Shown here: positions 11,401 through 22,070 of the stretch, piece after piece
Layout: each line of letters starts with the position of its first letter
Position numbering within the stretch: position 1 is the stretch's first letter
Source: Tenrec ecaudatus
Lineage: Eukaryota > Chordata > Mammalia > Afrosoricida > Tenrecidae
Length of the DNA stretch: 64,000 nt
Direction of reading: 5' to 3'
Assembly: GCF_050624435.1 (NCBI RefSeq)
Contig: NC_134530.1
Span: 147,786,721-147,850,720, forward strand
Made by a program: the position numbers and the translations under genes
Notes under the pieces: model-generated
Told to the model about the DNA's origin: nothing
Seen by the model: only the letters and a program-made list of their open reading frames with translations
Database searches by the model: none

Positions 11401-14400
11401 TCCACTCTTGAGTGTATAGAAAATATCCTTTTAGCTAAATCACATCTAATGAAATGTTTCTCTTAAGCCCTTGTAAAGGTTTCCTAATCAAATCCCAATC
11501 GTGCAATGTCTTATTATATGGGTAAGGAGTTATAAAAAAAATCAGTTACATTCCAATCACAGTATAGCAGTGACAAGTCCAAAATCTTGATCTTTCAGCA
11601 AAAGAACAATCCGTTGTAATAATCCAGTCACTATTGTATAAAATGTTCAGTTATGATTGATAGAGTCCCAGAGTGTCCCGTAGACAGCATCAACAATGGA
11701 AGACATATCTCAGCAGGCAGCGATTGCCATTCTCAGGAAGCTGTGAGGTGTCTTGACGTTTTGAATAACTTTAATAGCAGGACAGGGTCAGGTCACGCAT
11801 CGGCTTCCCTCCTTTCTTCTGGGCCTTGCTGGCTGAAGAGAACCCATCTATCTCCTTTGCCTCAGCCCCGCTGCTTGGTGGTCCACATGGAGATGGGAGA
11901 TCAAGGGCAGGAGAAAGGGGGAGGGGAAGGAGGACAAGGGGAAAGGGGACAGGGGAGCGAGAAGTGGGGGGAGAGGGAAGGGGGAGCAGAGAGAACGGTG
12001 GCGAGAGAGCTTTGTGCTTTCTTATATGATGGGTTTTTTAGTTTTATTATGTTGTGGGGCCTGTTTAATGATTTTCTTCGTGTGAATTCAGGATAGGTAA
12101 ACACTTAGAGACGACTAGATGAAAAGCTGCTCAGGATTCGGGCAGGGGCCGGCGGGGGGATGGGAGCTAATAATACTGAGAACAAGAATGAAGGGATGTT
12201 CTCATGGATTGTGGTCATGACCGCGCCAGACTTTTGAATGTGTTTAACGCATTGAATCGCATGGCATGTGAATTATCTGTCAATAAGACCGTTTTACAAA
12301 TGTAAATGGTGCTTGCCTCTGAGCTGTAGAACTGAGAGGGACCGATCATCTTTATGGTCGTCAGCAGTTCCACATTCTTATTTAGCTATTGGGAAAGGAG
12401 GTTGCTCTCAGAGTTGTCACGACCCGGAATCGATGCCTGGCCCTTGAAAGTGTATGTGACCCTCCACCAGCAGACAAGCACTCCCACTGCAGTGGGAGCC
12501 AGCATCTTCTTGGGTGGGAGGGCAATGATAGGAAAGGTGGGTAATGAGGTGAGCCTCCTTTCAACGACCTTCCACACGCCCTTTGCTTATTTTTCTTAAG
12601 ACAGAAGGAAGGAAGGAGAGGAAGGAAGGAGGGAGGGAAAGAAAAACTCTTCTCATTTGTTCATTCAACCTATAAAAATCATCTATGAAGGGCCAGAATT
12701 TTCTGTAAGGACTTGCTTTTCTGATACTCTTATGCAAAACCCATGGCCATTGAGTTGTTCCAATTCGTAGCAAAATAACTCAGTGCCATCAAGTTGATGC
12801 TGACTCAGAGCGACCCTATAGGACAGGGTAGAAATGCCCTGTGGGTTTCCCAGACCAACTCTTTATGGGAGTAGAAAGCAAAATAAAGAAGCAATTTTAT
12901 TCCTCAAAAGAAGTAGCTGGTGGGTGCTGCAAGTAGTCCACACAAAAGAATAATATTACTGGAAAATGAACCAATAGCCACTCACCTCCAATGACTCCAA
13001 TGCACAAGTAGAGTTCCTGCACGGTGTTGCAGAAAGAAGCTGCAATCAAGCCACTGCCTGCCAAGCAGCCACCAGCCATCATGACGGGCCGACTGCCATA
13101 TCTGTTCACCAGAATGCTGCTGATAGGGCCTGGGGGAAAACCAACCCCTTAGTGACATGGAGAAAAAGCCCAATCCCTCTCTTACACAAACTGACATACA
13201 GGGTACCGCGACAGAACCATTCCCTGCCCAAATAAACAGAAGACAGTGGTAGGAAATACTGCTCTCTATCATTGCCAGTATTTTGGAGTCACAGAGAGAG
13301 AGTATTGATCGTGCATCTTCTATGCACCTAGAATACATATGTTGAGTAGGTTTTAACTGCAGTCTATCATTCTTAGTCTTTCTCTTTTGAAGCAAAACAG
13401 GCTGCAAACACCCTATTTCTAAGTGATTACAGAATCTTTTCTACATACCTATAAATTATCAATCAGACAACAGAGCATGCTTTCTGTTTCCAACCTTTGG
13501 ACATGTATTAGGAACCATGACAGCATGGATGGATCAGCTGAGATGTATGAAAAAATTGATCAATCATCTAACTTCAGGGTAGACTTTCACACTGGCTAAA
13601 ATATGTATATGTATTCTTCCATATAAAACTGAAACAAAACGGCAAGACAAGAATGCCTACCATCACCACTTTTCTTCAACATTATACTGGAGGTCCAAGC
13701 CAGCGCAGTAAGACAGGAAAATAGAAAAGGTACAAGGAATAGAAAGGAAGAAAGCAAACGATCAGTACGTGTAGAAGATACGCTCCTCCAGCTAAAAACG
13801 CTGAAAGAATATACTAACGAACTACTGGAAATAACAAGAGTTAACAAGCTTACGAGAAACACAATTAAAATTCAAAAATCAACTGCATTTCTACATACCA
13901 GCGGCAGAAAACAGAGATTCAAGTTATTCTTTCTAAAGGTGTTTTATAAAGCTCTGGCTGGCCTGGTGGTGTGGCAGCTGAGTTGGGCTGCGAATCACAA
14001 GGTTACAAGGTGAGCATTTTGAAACCACCAGCTGCTCTGTGGAGAAAGACAAGGCTTTCTACCCCCATAAAGAGTAAGTCTTAGAAATTCACAGGGTCAG
14101 TTCTATCCTGTCCTGTAGGGGCGTTATGAGTTGGAATGGCCATGAGCATCATGGACCTCACAGAGTTGCTGTATAACTTCTATGTTTGGAGGGGATGAAA
14201 ATGTGACTCTATAATTGCATAGTTTCAATGACTAGCATTCCAAATACCTCAAATGAAGGCATCGAGATCTACAAAATATTTCATTTGGAACATTTGTTTA
14301 TTGAGAGGGAAGACAGATGGGGTTTTCTACTCCCATAAAGTGACAGTCTTGGAAACTCACAAGGGGCAGCTCTACCCTGTCCTATCAGATCACTTATGAG

Positions 14401-14698
14401 TCAGCATCGACCCAATGGGCGTGTGTTCGGTTTTGGTTGGTCTACTGAGAGAGTAAGGAGCAGGCCTTAGCAGCTACTTACCTCCAGCATACATGACAGC
14501 GAACATGATGGAGGAAATCCATGAAACCTCACTGGTGCTGGCATGGAAGGTACTTTCGATTTCTTTGAAAAACACAGATATCGATTTGCCAAATGCGCAA
14601 GAGAAGCCGATGGAAATGAAAGCTCCAAACACCACTGCCCAGCCCCAGCCTCCGTCCGGGGGGCTGCGTCCAGCGGGACCTCCATTTGAGAGCGTCAT
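5268..14698 (-). CDS. SLC16A1: Monocarboxylate transporter 1 (MCT1), four coding exons, 460 aa
   Basis: Proton-coupled transporter of lactate, pyruvate and ketone bodies in the plasma membrane; the family has 12 membrane helices and needs basigin for surface delivery. Coding exons on the minus strand are 14698-14482, 13129-12986, 9340-8474 and 5422-5268 (217, 144, 867 and 155 nt); all junctions are phase 1 with GT/AG. The family signature DGGWGW is at residues 15-20, and the second signature ([16 protein letters not shown]) at 138-153 carries T where the family usually has A. Residues known to matter in MCT1 (K38, R143, D309, R313, F367) are present at the human positions, so there is no indel through residue 410. 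The helix 6-7 loop retains the MCT1-like DANTD motif near residue 228, which separates it from MCT2 and MCT4. The protein stops at residue 460 where human MCT1 has 500, shortening the cytoplasmic tail. Divergence from human is visibly higher than I would expect, but the frame is intact and spliced, so it is not a retrocopy. Confidence 0.95.
6095..6175 (+). repeat. MIR-type ancient SINE core
   Basis: 'GAGGGAACTGAGGCACAGG' followed by a diverged loss of the 'TAAGTAACTTG' section is typical of MIR. It is old and shared by all mammals. Confidence 0.55.
6600..6730 (+). repeat. AfroSINE, internally deleted
   Basis: The head 'CCTGCTGGTGCAGCGGTTAA' and B-box-like 'GCAGTTCAAAACC' are joined to a short tail 'CTACTATGAGTCAGCATGGC'. 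The middle is missing. Confidence 0.85.
7800..7970 (-). repeat. AfroSINE
   Basis: Antisense copy with 'CTGACTTTGTGGTTAGCAGC' head and a diverged tail near 7,810-7,840. Confidence 0.8.
8474..9340 (-). CDS. SLC16A1: SLC16A1 exon 4: codons 121-410, the large central exon
   Basis: The acceptor is CTCTCTCCTCAG and the donor is GTACAG. The 867-nt exon is fully open and carries helices 4 to 11 and the large helix 6-7 cytoplasmic loop (about residues 197-240). The arginine-aspartate site is FVDIVARP (D309, R313), and the [11 protein letters not shown] segment includes F367. The frame entering at 9,340 gives [19 protein letters not shown]. Residues differing from human are concentrated in the loop and at membrane-lipid positions. 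Intron 4 (5,423-8,473) follows. Confidence 0.95.
9672..9750. repeat. Minisatellite, four copies of a 16-bp unit
   Basis: The unit GCGTCTCCACGGGTGG is repeated head to tail, with one copy carrying a C-to-T change (CCATGG). It is GC-rich in AT-rich intron sequence, next to poly-T runs at 9,559-9,587. Confidence 0.9.
9903..10115 (-). repeat. AfroSINE, full length
   Basis: Antisense copy with tail 'GACCCTATAGGACAGGG' (plus-strand reading) and head 'CTGGTTAGCAGCCCAACATG' ending in 'CACTAAGGCTCC'. Confidence 0.9.
10790..11050 (+). repeat. Old L1M 3' region
   Basis: Contains the diverged 'AATTGGTAGAATCAATTATGG' context followed by 'CATGATGTATGATTACATTTT', resembling ancient mammalian L1 3' ends ('aattggttaaataaattatgg'). 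Confidence 0.45.
11845..12020 (-). mobile_element. LTR family A fragment (U5 side)
   Basis: Antisense match to the pyrimidine tract plus 'TGGTGGTCCACATGG' block shared with the copies at 3,356 and 63,800. The long GGGGA-rich stretch is the complement of the LTR's CT-rich tract. Confidence 0.5.
12095..12300 (+). repeat. Old L1M-type 3' end, second copy
   Basis: Parallels 3,690-3,885: 'GGGGATGGGAGCTAATAATAC', then 'GCATGTGAATTATCTGTCAA' and TAAGACCG at the end. Confidence 0.5.
12772..12875 (-). repeat. AfroSINE 3' part
   Basis: Antisense tail 'CTCAGTGCCATCAAGTTGA', 'GAGCGACCCTATAGGACAGG' and 'TTTATGGGAGTAGAAAGC'. The head is missing. Confidence 0.85.
12986..13129 (-). CDS. SLC16A1: SLC16A1 exon 3: codons 73-121 (144 nt)
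   Basis: The acceptor is TTTTCCCCCAG and the donor is GTGAGT. The exon reads through helices 2-3, including NRYGSRPV and [20 protein letters not shown], closely matching MCT1. Its 144-nt length equals the human exon as I recall it. Both edges are phase 1 and no stop occurs. It lies between intron 3 (9,341-12,985) and intron 2. Confidence 0.95.
13615..13915 (+). pseudogene. Old L1 ORF2 fragment (reverse transcriptase segment)
   Basis: DNA matches the ancient L1 segment coding for the 'SPLLFNIVLEVLA' part of reverse transcriptase ('CACTTTTCTTCAACATTATA') and runs on to 'CAACTGCATTTCTACATACC'. It is broken. The same segment is found at 17,228-17,378. Confidence 0.7.
13958..14155 (+). repeat. 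AfroSINE, full length
   Basis: 'GGCCTGGTGGTGTGGCAGC' head, B-box-like region near 14,015, 'CCCATAAAGAGTAAGTC' middle and 'GCGTTATGAGTTGGAATGG' tail. Confidence 0.9.
14310..14440 (+). repeat. AfroSINE 3' part
   Basis: 'TCTACTCCCATAAAGTGACA' followed by 'ACCCTGTCCTATCAGATCAC' and 'GAGTCAGCATCGACCC'; ends in GGTTTTGGTTGG. Confidence 0.85.
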
Positions 14699-14734
14699 TG
14701 GACGTAAAGATAAATTCCGCTCAAATCCAAAGAT
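14482..14734 (-). CDS. SLC16A1: SLC16A1 exon 2: 36 nt of 5' UTR plus codons 1-72
   Basis: The acceptor is a pyrimidine-rich tract ending in CAG just above 14,734 and the donor is GTAAGT at 14,481-14,476. The ATG at 14,698-14,696 gives a 14-residue lead before DGGWGW, the same length as human MCT1, which fixes the start. The start context is weak (C at -3, A at +4). The exon encodes the N-terminal tail and helix 1 with K38, up to a G73 codon split after its first base. Intron 2 (13,130-14,481) follows and carries two AfroSINEs and an old L1 fragment. Confidence 0.95.
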
Positions 14735-15747
14735 CTGAAGGAGAGGAAATTATCAAATGGCACGTCATGTAAATTGTAACCAAGCACCTCCACAAACCCT
14801 CCTGCACTTAGGTGCCGATACCTGGGGCTGCTTGTTAACGTTACCTGTGCACTGGGAGCCAAGCTGTTGGCCACCATTTTAAGAGAGGAAAGCATTCACC
14901 ACTACTTGGACCACATACCCAAGTCCTGTTCTTCAAGAAATGAAGTCTTTTTTCCCTCTCTCTTTTCAAAGGAACCCATAAATTCTCTACCACTGATAAC
15001 CAATGACCTATTTAACTTGCAACTTGTAAACACCCCATAATATACACCCTCTAAAAACATCACAAATAGTGTTTCCTTTATAATTTCTATTTCTCACAAC
15101 ACATTTTTCAACACTTACCTTGTTTTTACTTTCTCTAGAATTTAAAGGCTGACTTGAAAAATATCAGGCTGGATATACTGATAACTGTAACCCACTGGAC
15201 CAGCAAACTTTTGAGATGGAAGAGTTTATCCTGTCCCTACACCAATTTAAAACTTATCCGGAAGTCATAAATATATTTTCACAACCAAATGAAATCACCA
15301 TTATCTGAAGTACATCCTTTAAGACTTTTCCATTCTACTTCGGAGCCACAATATGTAGTGAAAGAGCCCATTAACTCGAGGGCTGCAGTTTGTCCACCCC
15401 TGCATGAAACACGTAACAATTTGTAAAATAAGATGCCATTTGAAATGTAAGATTGTCAGTGAATGGACTGGAAATTTCTCTCAGTAACGTTTGCCTTTTA
15501 TCTAGTTGATTCTATTTAAGGTAAGTCCCCTCATGCCCCTGTTATGTAACTAGGAAGGTTCCTAAAGGAGCTTGATCATGAGTAACAATCGGTAAAAATA
15601 AACCGTAATGCCAAAAGCTGATGGTTTTAAATAGAAGGTTTATCTTTTTTTTTTAAAGTCACCTAAAGAGCAGGGTTAGACTGTAGATACTGACTAAGTA
15701 GCAGGTGAAACCGGTTGGAAGCCAACTTACCTGCCTAGAGAGATTAG

Positions 15748-15870
15748 GTTTTCCCTTTGGAGTCTACGTGTTGGGCTGCTAACCACAAGGCTAGCAGTTC
15801 AAATCCACCTGATACCCCATAGGATGAAAGCTGAGGCTGTGTACTTACATAAGGATTTATGGAAACAGTT
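15748..15870 (+). repeat. AfroSINE 5' part
   Basis: 'GTGTTGGGCTGCTAACCAC' head and 'GCTAGCAGTTCAAATCCACC' B-box region. It stops where the L1 unit at 15,878 begins. Confidence 0.8.
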
Positions 15871-15877
15871 CTTTCAC

Positions 15878-17226
15878 ATAAAATAGGCTGGATAAACAAT
15901 CTGGAGGAGTAAACAACAGGACTGATGGTTGGCAGGGGAGGGGACATGGGAGAAGGGGAGGTGAGGGAAAGGAAGTGGTGTTAACAAACCCGAGGACAAG
16001 GGAACAACAAGTGATCCAAATTCAGTGGCAAGGAGGATGTAAGAGGCCTGGTAGGGCTCAATCAAGGACAACATAACCGAGAGAAATTACTGAAACCTAA
16101 ATGAAGGCTGAGCATGATAGTGGGACAAGCAGAAAGTAAAAGGAAATAGAGGAAAGAACTAAGAGGCAAAGGGCATTTATAGAGGTCTAAATACAGGTAT
16201 GTACACATGTAAATATATTTCTATATGATGATGGGGAAATAGATCTATGTGCATATATTTATAGGTTTAGTACTAAGGTAGCAGATGGACATTGGGTCTC
16301 CACTCAAGTACTCCCTCAATGCAAAAACACTTTGTTCTATTAAACTGGCATTCCATAATGCTCACCTTCCCAACATGATCACTGAAGACAAATGGGTACA
16401 TAAGCAAATGTGAAGAAAGCTGATGGTGCCCAGCTATCAAAAGACATATCGTCTGGGGTTTTAAAGGCTTGAGGATAAACAAGAGGCCATCTAGCTCAGA
16501 AGCAACAAAGCCCCCATGGAAGAAGCACAGCAGTCTGTGTGATCATGAGGTGTCAAAGGGCTCAGGTATCAAGCATCAAAGAATTAAAAAGTCATATCAT
16601 TGTGAATGAGGAGGAGTGCAGAGCCGGGACCCAAAGCCCATCTGTAGGCAACTGGACATCCCCTTATGGAAGGGTCTTGGGGAGTAGTTGAGCCAGACAG
16701 GGTGCAGTGTAGCAAGGAGGAAGCATACAACTTTCCTCTAGTTCTTAAATGCTTCCTTCCTACCCCCTCTTACCTCCCAACATTATGATCCCATTTCTAC
16801 CTTACAGATTCGGCTAGACCAGAGGATGTACACTGGTTCACAAAGGAACTGGAAACACAGGGAATCCAGGACAGATGATCCCTTCAGGACCAGTGGTGAG
16901 AGTGGCAATACCAGGAGGGTGGAGGGAAGGTTGGGTAGAAAGGGGGAACCGATTACAAGGATCTGCATATGACCTCCTCCCTGGGGGATGGACAACAGAA
17001 AAGCGGGTGAAGGGAGATGTCAGATAGTGTAAGATATGACAAAATAATAACAATTTATAAATTATCAAGGGTTCATGAGGGAGGGGGGAGCTGATACCAA
17101 GGGTTCAAGTAGAAAGCAAATGTTTTGAGAATTATGCGGGCAACAAATGTACAAATGTGCTTGACTCATGGATGGATGTATGGATTGTGATAAGAGTTGT
17201 AGGAACCCCCAATAAAATGATTAAAA
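15878..17226 (+). mobile_element. L1 3' UTR unit, 5' truncated, about 1.35 kb
   Basis: Same L1 3' UTR as elsewhere in the window: 'AATAGGCTGGATAAACAA' at the start, 'ATCTAGCTCAGAAGCAACAA' and 'CCAGAGGATGTACACTGG' inside, and 'AATAAAATGATTAAAAAAC' at the end. No ORF2 is present. Target-site duplications are not obvious. Confidence 0.9.
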
Positions 17227-17227
17227 A

Positions 17228-17378
17228 ACAACACTGCAACATAAGAGTGCCTACCAGCATTACTTTTCTTCAAGATTGTACTAGTGGTTCGGGCCAGTGC
17301 AGTAAGATGGGGAAAAAAGAAAAGAGTGAGGATTTGAAAGGAAGAAAGCAAACTATCAATAGCTGCAGTAGTTGCTCC
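17228..17378 (+). pseudogene. Old L1 ORF2 fragment, parallel to 13,615-13,915
   Basis: 'ACTTTTCTTCAAGATTGTAC' and 'GCAGTAAGATGGGGAAAAAA' correspond to the reverse transcriptase segment seen at 13,660. Broken. Confidence 0.65.
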
Positions 17379-17379
17379 C

Positions 17380-17455
17380 AAAGGAGGCAACTCTACTCTG
17401 TCTTAGAGGGTTGCTATGAATCACAATTGTCTTGATAGCAATGGGTTTTTGGTTT
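17380..17455 (+). repeat. AfroSINE 3' end
   Basis: 'CTACTCTGTCTTAGAGGGTT' then 'GCTATGAATCACAATTGTC' and TTTTTGGTTTT. Confidence 0.75.
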
Positions 17456-17499
17456 TCATCTACTTAAGCCAACTTCTATTTTATGTCCAGATTAACCTT

Positions 17500-17697
17500 G
17501 TAGCAGCAGGTTACTATTTTAGGCTGCTAACCTCAGTGTTGGTGGTTCAGACCCACCTGCCACCCATGGGAGAATGAGACCTCCTGCATCTGTGAAGATA
17601 TACATCCTTGGAAAACCACAGGGTCAGTACTCCCCTGCCCTACAGGATCCCACTGAGTCAGAATCAACTTCATGGCAGGTGAGTTTGGTTTGGGTGT
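17500..17697 (+). repeat. AfroSINE, diverged
   Basis: 'TTTAGGCTGCTAACCTCAGT', 'CACAGGGTCAGTACTCCCC' and 'CACTGAGTCAGAATCAACTT' in order. Confidence 0.8.
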
Positions 17698-18104
17698 GAG
17701 CATGTTACCATGCCCACTACCAGTCTCTTTCACACCATCCAGGCTGTAGCATGGAGTGCCGGTCAAAGATGACAATTAGGGCCCTTGGTCTAGAACACCT
17801 CACCTCCTGATCTATGAGTCAACTTCTAAATATGTCATCTATCTTATCAAACAAATATAATTTAGAAAGTACTCTGGTAGTAATAGAAAACAGCTCTTAG
17901 AAAAGGTACAATTAAAGAATTTAAAGTTTTGTAATTAAATATTTATAGAAAGTCAATTTCCAAGAGCTTTGTAAAATTATAGTTTCCTCGGTTTGCACAA
18001 CTTTTGTTAGATCTATTCCAAGATAGTTTTTATTATCCTTTTAAATGGCTACTAACAAGAAAACAAACAAGAGTAAAAACAAGGAAAACATACGCACAGT
18101 TACT

Positions 18105-18168
18105 GGTACACTCTGTTGTGCAGAGGGTCACTGAGTCGGAACCAACTTGAGGGCACTTAACAAGGAAG
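18105..18168 (+). repeat. AfroSINE or RTE tail
   Basis: 'GGTCACTGAGTCGGAACCAA' and 'CACTTAACAAGG', the tail common to AfroSINE and the RTE LINE. Too short to assign. Confidence 0.6.
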
Positions 18169-18184
18169 TTACTGGCATGTAGAT

Positions 18185-18291
18185 TCTTTAAAAAGAAACC
18201 ACTTTATTGAGGTATAATTCACATATCACAAAATTCCTTTTTAAAGTGTAAAATCCAGTAGTTTCTAGTATATTCATACAAATGCGACTTT
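18185..18291 (-). repeat. Old L1M 3' UTR, part 1 (split by a younger L1)
   Basis: 'TTGAGGTATAATTCACATAT' and 'AGTAGTTTCTAGTATATTCA' belong to an ancient L1 3' UTR that resumes at 20,603. The break carries a duplicated AAATGCGACTTT. Confidence 0.65.
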
Positions 18292-20590
18292 AAAAAAATC
18301 ATTTTATCAGGGGCTCATACAACTCTTACCACAATCCATACATACATCAATTGTGTAAAGCACATCTGTACATTTGTTACCTTCATCATTCTAAAAACAT
18401 TTGCTCTCCACTGGCATCATGTCCTCATTTATCCCCTCCATCCCTCTCCCCCCTCCCTCATGAACCCTTGATAATTTATAAATTATTATTTTATCATATC
18501 TTGTTCTGTCCCACGTCTCCCTTCACCCACTTTTCTGTTGTCTGTCCCCCAGGGAGGAGGTCACATGTAGATCCTTGAAATCGGTTCCCCCTTTCCAACC
18601 CACCCTCCCTATACCCTCTGAGTATCGCTACTCACACCACTGGTCCTGAGAGGATCATCCACCCTGGATTCCCTGTGTTTCCAGTTCCCATCTGTACCAG
18701 TGTACATCCTCTGGTCTAGCCAGACTTGCAAGGATTCAGATCATGACAGTGGGGGAGGGGTGTCATGGAGGGAGGAAGCATTTAGGAACTAGAGGAAAGT
18801 TGTATGTAAGCATTTAGGAACTAGAGGAAAGTTGTATGTTTCATCGTTGGTACATCGTACCCTATCTGGCTCGTCTCCTCCCCAAGACCCTTCTGTAAGG
18901 GGTGCCCAGTGGCCTACAAATGGGCTTTGGGTCTCCACTCCGCACTCCTCTCCTCATTTACTATGGTAAGATTTTTTTGTTCTGATGATGCCTGATACCT
19001 GATCCCTTCGACACCTCTTGATTTTTGATCGCAGAGGCTGGTGTGCTTCTTCCATGTGGGCTTTGTTGCTTCTGAGCTAGATGGTCGCTTGTTTACCTTC
19101 AAGCCCCCAGATGCTTTATCTTTTAATAGCCAGGCACCATCAGCTTTCTTCGCCATATTTGCTTATGCACCCATTTGTCTTCAGCAGTCGTATCAGGGGG
19201 GTGAGCACACAATGATATGATTTTTTGTTCCTTGATGCCTGATAACTGATCCCTTTGACACTTCATGATCACACAGGCTGGTGTGCTTCTTTCATGTGGG
19301 CTTTGTTGCTTCTGAGCCAGATGGCCGCTTGTTTACCTTCAAGCCTTCAAGACACCAGACACTATATCTTTTGATAGCCAAGCACCATCAGCTTTCTTCA
19401 CATTTGGTTGTTCACCCTCTTTGTCTTCAGCGGTGTGTCGGGAAGGTGAGCATCATAGAATGCCAATTTAATAGAAGAAAGTATTCTTGCATTGAGGGAG
19501 TACATGAGTGGAGGCCCAGTGTCCTTCTGCTATATTAATACTAAACTTATAAATATATGAACATAGATCTATTTCCCAATCTTCATATATAAATATATTT
19601 GCACATGTACATGTCTTTATCTAGACCTCTATAAATGCCCTTTGCCTCCCAGCTCTTTCCTCTATTTCCTTTGACTTTCCTCCTGTCCCACTAACATGCT
19701 CAGTCCCCACCTGGGTTTCAGCAATCCTCTTGGTTACATTACCCTTGATCATGCCCAACCAGGCCTCCCACACCCTCCTCACCACCAATTTGGATCACTT
19801 GTTGTTCCCTTGTCCCTAGGTTTATTAACACCACTACCTTTCCCCCCACCTCCAACTCCCCCATGTTCCCGTGGAACTATCGGTTCCATTGTTTTCTCCT
19901 CCAATTGTTCATCCAGCCTATCTTATTTAGACAGACCTGTGGAGATAATAACATACACAAAAACAAGACAGAGCAAAACCAAGCAACAATATACAACCAA
20001 ACAACAACAGCAACAAACCTATGACAAAAAAAAACACAAGAAAAAGAGCTTGTAGTTAGTTCAAGGATTGTTTGTTGGCCTTTAGGAGTGCTTTCCAGTC
20101 CAGTCTGTTGGAGCACCAAGCCCTGGCCCCAAAGTCCACCTTCAGCATTCCCTGGGGACCTCGCCTCTCTGTTCCCTTGCTCTTCTGTTGTATCCCCTTA
20201 ATGTTCTGCCTCGGTGTGGCGGGATCTAATCGGGTGCAATTCCCACACTGTGTCTCTGGTGTTGTCCCTTATAGGGCTATGGGTCAGTGAGGGGTGTCAT
20301 GTCTCACAGTGGGGCTGGCCATGTGGTCCTCTCTGTGGACTGGCTGCTCTACTTGGGAACATCGACCTCACGGCCAGGTGGGCCAGGATATTCTCCACTC
20401 TCTCCTCCTTCCCCTTCATCTGCTCCTGTGTGTTCCGATCAGATGTGTCCCTCTCCTGGAGCTGTAGATTCAGTGCCGTCCTTTGAAATAAATTCTTCCA
20501 AGGGGAGGGGCAGATGTCCACTTAGTAGTTGGGGTTGGGGCCGGCCCCCAGACCTCTCTACTGGTTCCCTACTCCACACCGACATGTTGG
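18292..20590 (-). mobile_element. L1 3' UTR insertion with 12-bp target-site duplication
   Basis: The antisense L1 3' end starts 'TAAAAAAATCATTTTATCAG' and continues through the full ~2.3 kb 3' UTR to about 20,590. AAATGCGACTTT flanks it at 18,280-18,291 and 20,591-20,602. The copy has a 31-bp tandem duplication near 18,778-18,838 and a partially repeated internal module: the 'GTGGGCTTTGTTGCTTCTGA' segment occurs at 19,056 and again at 19,296, as in other copies. Confidence 0.9.
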
Positions 20591-20602
20591 AAATGCGACT
20601 TT

Positions 20603-20790
20603 TTGTGTCGACTTCTTTCTCTTAATGTGTTCAGAGCTCATTTATGCTGTGGTATCAGAATTTCATTGCTTTTATTGTTGAACACTATTCATTTTATAGA
20701 TACACCACCTGTTTTTCTATTCACCAATTGATGGACACCTGGGGTTATTTCCACTCTTGACTAGAATATATAATGCCATGAAGACTTTGA
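20603..20790 (-). repeat. Old L1M 3' UTR, part 2
   Basis: Continues the element of 18,185-18,291: 'GTGTCGACTTCTTTCTCTTA', 'CACCAATTGATGGACACCTG'. The break point is the L1 target site. Confidence 0.65.
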
Positions 20791-20849
20791 TAAGCATTGT
20801 GCTGAATCTGTGGACCAATTCGGGAAGTGCAGGTAGCTGTGGGAGCATA

Positions 20850-21013
20850 GCAGGTTATGTGCTGAGTAACTTATCAAAAGGTCAGCAGAGTTCAGAACCC
20901 CCCGTTCCTCTGCTGAAGAACGACGAGGCTACACAGATTTACTCTTGGGAACCACCTTGTGCTGTACAGTCACGATAGGTTGAAATTGACTCCTTATGGC
21001 ACTGAGTTTGCCA
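20850..21013 (+). repeat. AfroSINE, old and diverged
   Basis: Middle and tail recognisable: 'GAACGACGAGGCTACACAG', 'GTCACGATAGGTTGAAATTG' and 'TATGGCACTGAGTTTG'. Confidence 0.6.
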
Positions 21014-21019
21014 TCTTAG

Positions 21020-22070
21020 CAGGGTTTTCTTCTGTGAACACAGAATGTCTTTCCTTTTATTTAGGCCTTCCTTAAATTTCTTTTTAAGCATGCTTTGTTG
21101 TTTCCAGTATGTCTTATACCTCCTTGGCTAATTTACTCCTTAAGGATTTTATTATTTTTTATTACAAGAAATCTTGGGTTACAAGTATTCAATTTACACA
21201 CAGCCTGAGGCTATAAGGCAGCCCCTCTAAAGCCTACTATATTAAAATTTCAGGGTCCATACTGTAGTATATAATAGCAAAAGGGTATAGCTTCATCTGC
21301 CTAATTGTTCCAATTTTGACTTAAGTACAAATATTATTTAAGACTGCCAGTGCATATCTTGTATATGGAATTATTTTAATTTATTGGACTGTAATAGAAG
21401 GGATTTTATAGATTAACCTTATATCCTGAAACCTTGCTGAACTCATTTATTAATTCTAATAGGTTTTTTGTATGGATGCCTTAGGATTTTTTATTTACAA
21501 ACCATGTCATCTAGGATAGTTTTATATCTTCCTTACAATCTGGATACTTAAAATAAAGGTTACGTTTTTATTGTGAATTAGATAAAGATTTGTAGTGCAG
21601 ATCAGTTTCCCAATGTATACAGTTTGTTTCAATTCATCCATCGCAGTCCCCTCAATGTACCCTTACTTATCTCACTTCCTCACTGTTTCCTGTTTCCATT
21701 TCTCCTGCCCTAACCCTCTGAACTTTGTTCTTGAGTAAATGCTGCCCTTTGGTTGATGCTTAGACTAGCACATGTGGGGGAGGAGCCATGTGTGCCCAGT
21801 TCTAGATCGATCTAAAGGGTAACTAAGGCCCAGTTTGGGGTTTCCACCAGTTTGGGATGCTAACATTCCTTTTGCTTACCTAATCTCCCTAGCTAGAACT
21901 TCCAGTGCACTGTTGAATAGAAGTGGTGAGAGCAGATGTCTCATCCTGTTCTTATTTTGGAAGAAATAAGAAATGTCTCTTAAATATGATATGGCTATAT
22001 GTCCGCTTTCCTTTATTAAACATGCTTTATTGGTGCAGTGATTTCTTCGGTAGGACTCTTCCAGCATCCA
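21020..22070 (-). repeat. Old L1M ORF2 antisense, interrupted at 21,565-21,865
   Basis: 'ATATCCTGAAACCTTGCTGA', 'AACCATGTCATCTAGGATAG' and (minus-strand) peptide SPLLFNSALEVLA mark old ORF2. The ~300 bp between the two parts resembles 4,090-4,260 and is probably another dispersed repeat inserted into it. Confidence 0.55.

Larger units (their letters stand above)
9341..12985 (-). other. SLC16A1 intron 3
   Basis: Contains a 16-bp minisatellite (9,672-9,750), an AfroSINE (9,903-10,115), an old L1M 3' region (about 10,790-11,050), an LTR fragment (about 11,845-12,020), an old L1 end (12,095-12,300), a GGAA-rich stretch (12,600-12,645) and an AfroSINE (12,772-12,875). 11,060-11,640 shows nothing I recognise. 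Confidence 0.6.
13130..14481 (-). other. SLC16A1 intron 2
   Basis: Holds an old L1 ORF2 fragment (13,615-13,915), an AfroSINE (13,958-14,155) and an AfroSINE 3' part (14,310-14,440). The remainder is unremarkable. Confidence 0.6.

Noticed and set aside
5268-14698. SLC16A1 as a pseudogene or retrocopy
   Set aside because: Introns are present, all splice sites are canonical, the frame is open throughout and the transport residues are retained. Only the tail is shortened.
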